A DNA stretch of 7,595 nt. Origin: an uncultured Clostridia bacterium. Its GTDB lineage: Bacteria > Bacillota > Clostridia > UBA1381. Positions within the stretch are counted from its first letter, which is position 1. The number at the start of each line of letters is the position of its first letter. The stretch spans positions 1 through 7,595 of the forward strand of contig CAKSGP010000063.1 in the NCBI GenBank assembly GCA_934454745.1. Reading direction: 5' to 3'. The notes under the pieces were generated by a model that was given only the letters and a program-made list of their open reading frames with translations, did no database searches and was not told the origin of the DNA. A program made the translations under genes and the position numbers. Shown one piece after another: positions 7,124 through 7,595 of this stretch.

Positions 7124-7223
7124 TTAAAATATTCTCTACATCTTGAACGTTTTAGCTCCTTTTGGTATAACGATACACGGCGTTTGCTAAAACGCACAAT
7201 CTGCTATGAATATTTTGATTAGT
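7119..7223 (+). repeat. 105-nt imperfect palindrome between grpE and dnaK; hairpin or MITE-like insertion
   Basis: The outer arms 7119-7134 and 7208-7223 pair at all 16 positions (two G:U). In the same register, 7139-7140 pairs with 7202-7203, 7143-7145 with 7197-7199, and CGTTTTAGC (7148-7156) with GCTAAAACG (7186-7194). A GTAT-AACG-ATAC hairpin (7165-7176) sits in the apical loop. Alternatively, the perfect terminal repeats AAATATTC (7127-7134) and GAATATTT (7208-7215) are flanked exactly by the direct repeats TGATTA (7121-7126 and 7216-7221), as in a small transposon-derived element with a 6-bp target duplication. The palindrome is certain; which reading is right is not. Confidence 0.75.
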
Positions 7224-7249
7224 ATTATTTATTTGTAAATTTAAATTTG

Positions 7250-7255
7250 AAAGGA
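7250..7255 (+). promoter_or_regulatory. Shine-Dalgarno site of dnaK
   Basis: AAAGGA (7250-7255) lies 10 nt before the dnaK ATG. It directly follows the AT-only palindrome AAATTTAAATTT at 7237-7248, in a stretch likely to be unstructured and accessible. Confidence 0.7.
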
Positions 7256-7265
7256 AAGATAGAAA

Positions 7266-7595
7266 ATGGGAAAGATTATAGGTATTGACTTAGGTACAAC
7301 AAACAGCTGTGTAGCTGTTATGGAGGGCGGTAGCCCTAACGTTATCACAAACAGCGAGGGTGCAAGAACTACACCGTCTGTTGTTGCGTTCCAGAAAGAC
7401 GGAGCAAGAATTGTAGGTCAGGTTGCAAAGCGTCAGGCAGTAACAAATGCTGACCGTACGATTATGTCAATCAAGAGAAAAATGGGTACAACCGAAAAGG
7501 TTACTATTGACGATAAGGCATATACACCTCAAGAGATTTCAGCAATGATTCTTTCAAAGCTTAAAGCAGATGCTGAAAGCTATCTTGGTGAGAGT
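7266..7595 (+). CDS. dnaK: Molecular chaperone DnaK (Hsp70), first 110 codons, cut by window end
   Basis: DnaK is the cytosolic Hsp70 ATPase chaperone, working with GrpE and DnaJ. The frame opens at ATG 7266 and stays open to the last base, so about 500 of the usual 600-odd residues lie outside. The visible part is the start of the actin-like nucleotide-binding domain: the phosphate-1 loop IIGIDLGTTNSCVAV (4-18), then GARTTPSVVAF, GQVAKRQAVTNADRTIMSIKRKMG and the helix YTPQEISAMILSKLK. These are strongly conserved DnaK segments. The form is typical of Gram-positive DnaK, but the region that lacks about 24 residues in Firmicutes cannot be judged from so short a piece. It is third in the hrcA operon, separated from grpE by 142 nt that hold the palindrome. 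No CIRCE or good promoter is seen immediately before it. Confidence 0.98.
   Translation, partial: MGKIIGIDLGTTNSCVAVMEGGSPNVITNSEGARTTPSVVAFQKDGARIVGQVAKRQAVTNADRTIMSIKRKMGTTEKVTIDDKAYTPQEISAMILSKLKADAESYLGES

Noticed and set aside
7210..7265. A separate promoter or second CIRCE for dnaK
   Set aside because: TTGATT (7215-7220) has no good -10 at 16-18 nt, and no TTAGCACTC/GAGTGCTAA pair occurs here. dnaK is best explained by read-through from the hrcA promoter.
1..7595. CRISPR arrays, tRNA/rRNA genes, prophage or defence-like gene systems
   Set aside because: No regularly spaced repeats, RNA gene signatures, integrases or unfamiliar gene clusters were found. Every sizeable gene belongs to a known housekeeping family.

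Overview
The window is a 7.6 kb stretch of housekeeping chromosome from a low-GC Gram-positive bacterium. The best match is an anaerobic Clostridia-type member of the Bacillota. Three things point there: a lon–ysxC pair, an hrcA–grpE–dnaK heat-shock operon headed by a perfect CIRCE operator, and strong AAAGGAGG-type Shine-Dalgarno sites with A/T-rich intergenic DNA. A genus cannot be named from the sequence alone. All convincing genes lie on the + strand and coding density is high.

Region 1 (2-3805): the 3' part of leuB (leucine biosynthesis) is followed closely by lon (ATP-dependent protease) and then, 2 nt later, by ysxC/engB (ribosome-assembly GTPase). No terminator separates them. A 21-bp hairpin terminator overlaps the ysxC stop codon and closes the unit.

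Region 2 (3806-5367): a single-gene unit encodes an NCS2/AzgA-type purine permease (PbuG-like). It has its own sigma-A-type promoter in a region with a tandem promoter-like repeat. Two consecutive terminators lie downstream.

Region 3 (5417-7595): the class I heat-shock operon. A TTGACA-17-TATCTT promoter is followed by CIRCE, then hrcA (the repressor that binds CIRCE), grpE (DnaK nucleotide-exchange factor) and the first 110 codons of dnaK, which runs off the window. HrcA closes a feedback loop on its own operon. Between grpE and dnaK sits a 105-nt imperfect palindrome. It can be read as a long transcribed hairpin, or as a small MITE-like insertion (89 nt) flanked by TGATTA direct repeats, one of which contains the grpE stop codon. 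This is the most unusual element in the window.

No prophage, CRISPR, tRNA/rRNA or novel defence-like gene system is visible. The genes are ordinary, and the points worth checking are intergenic.
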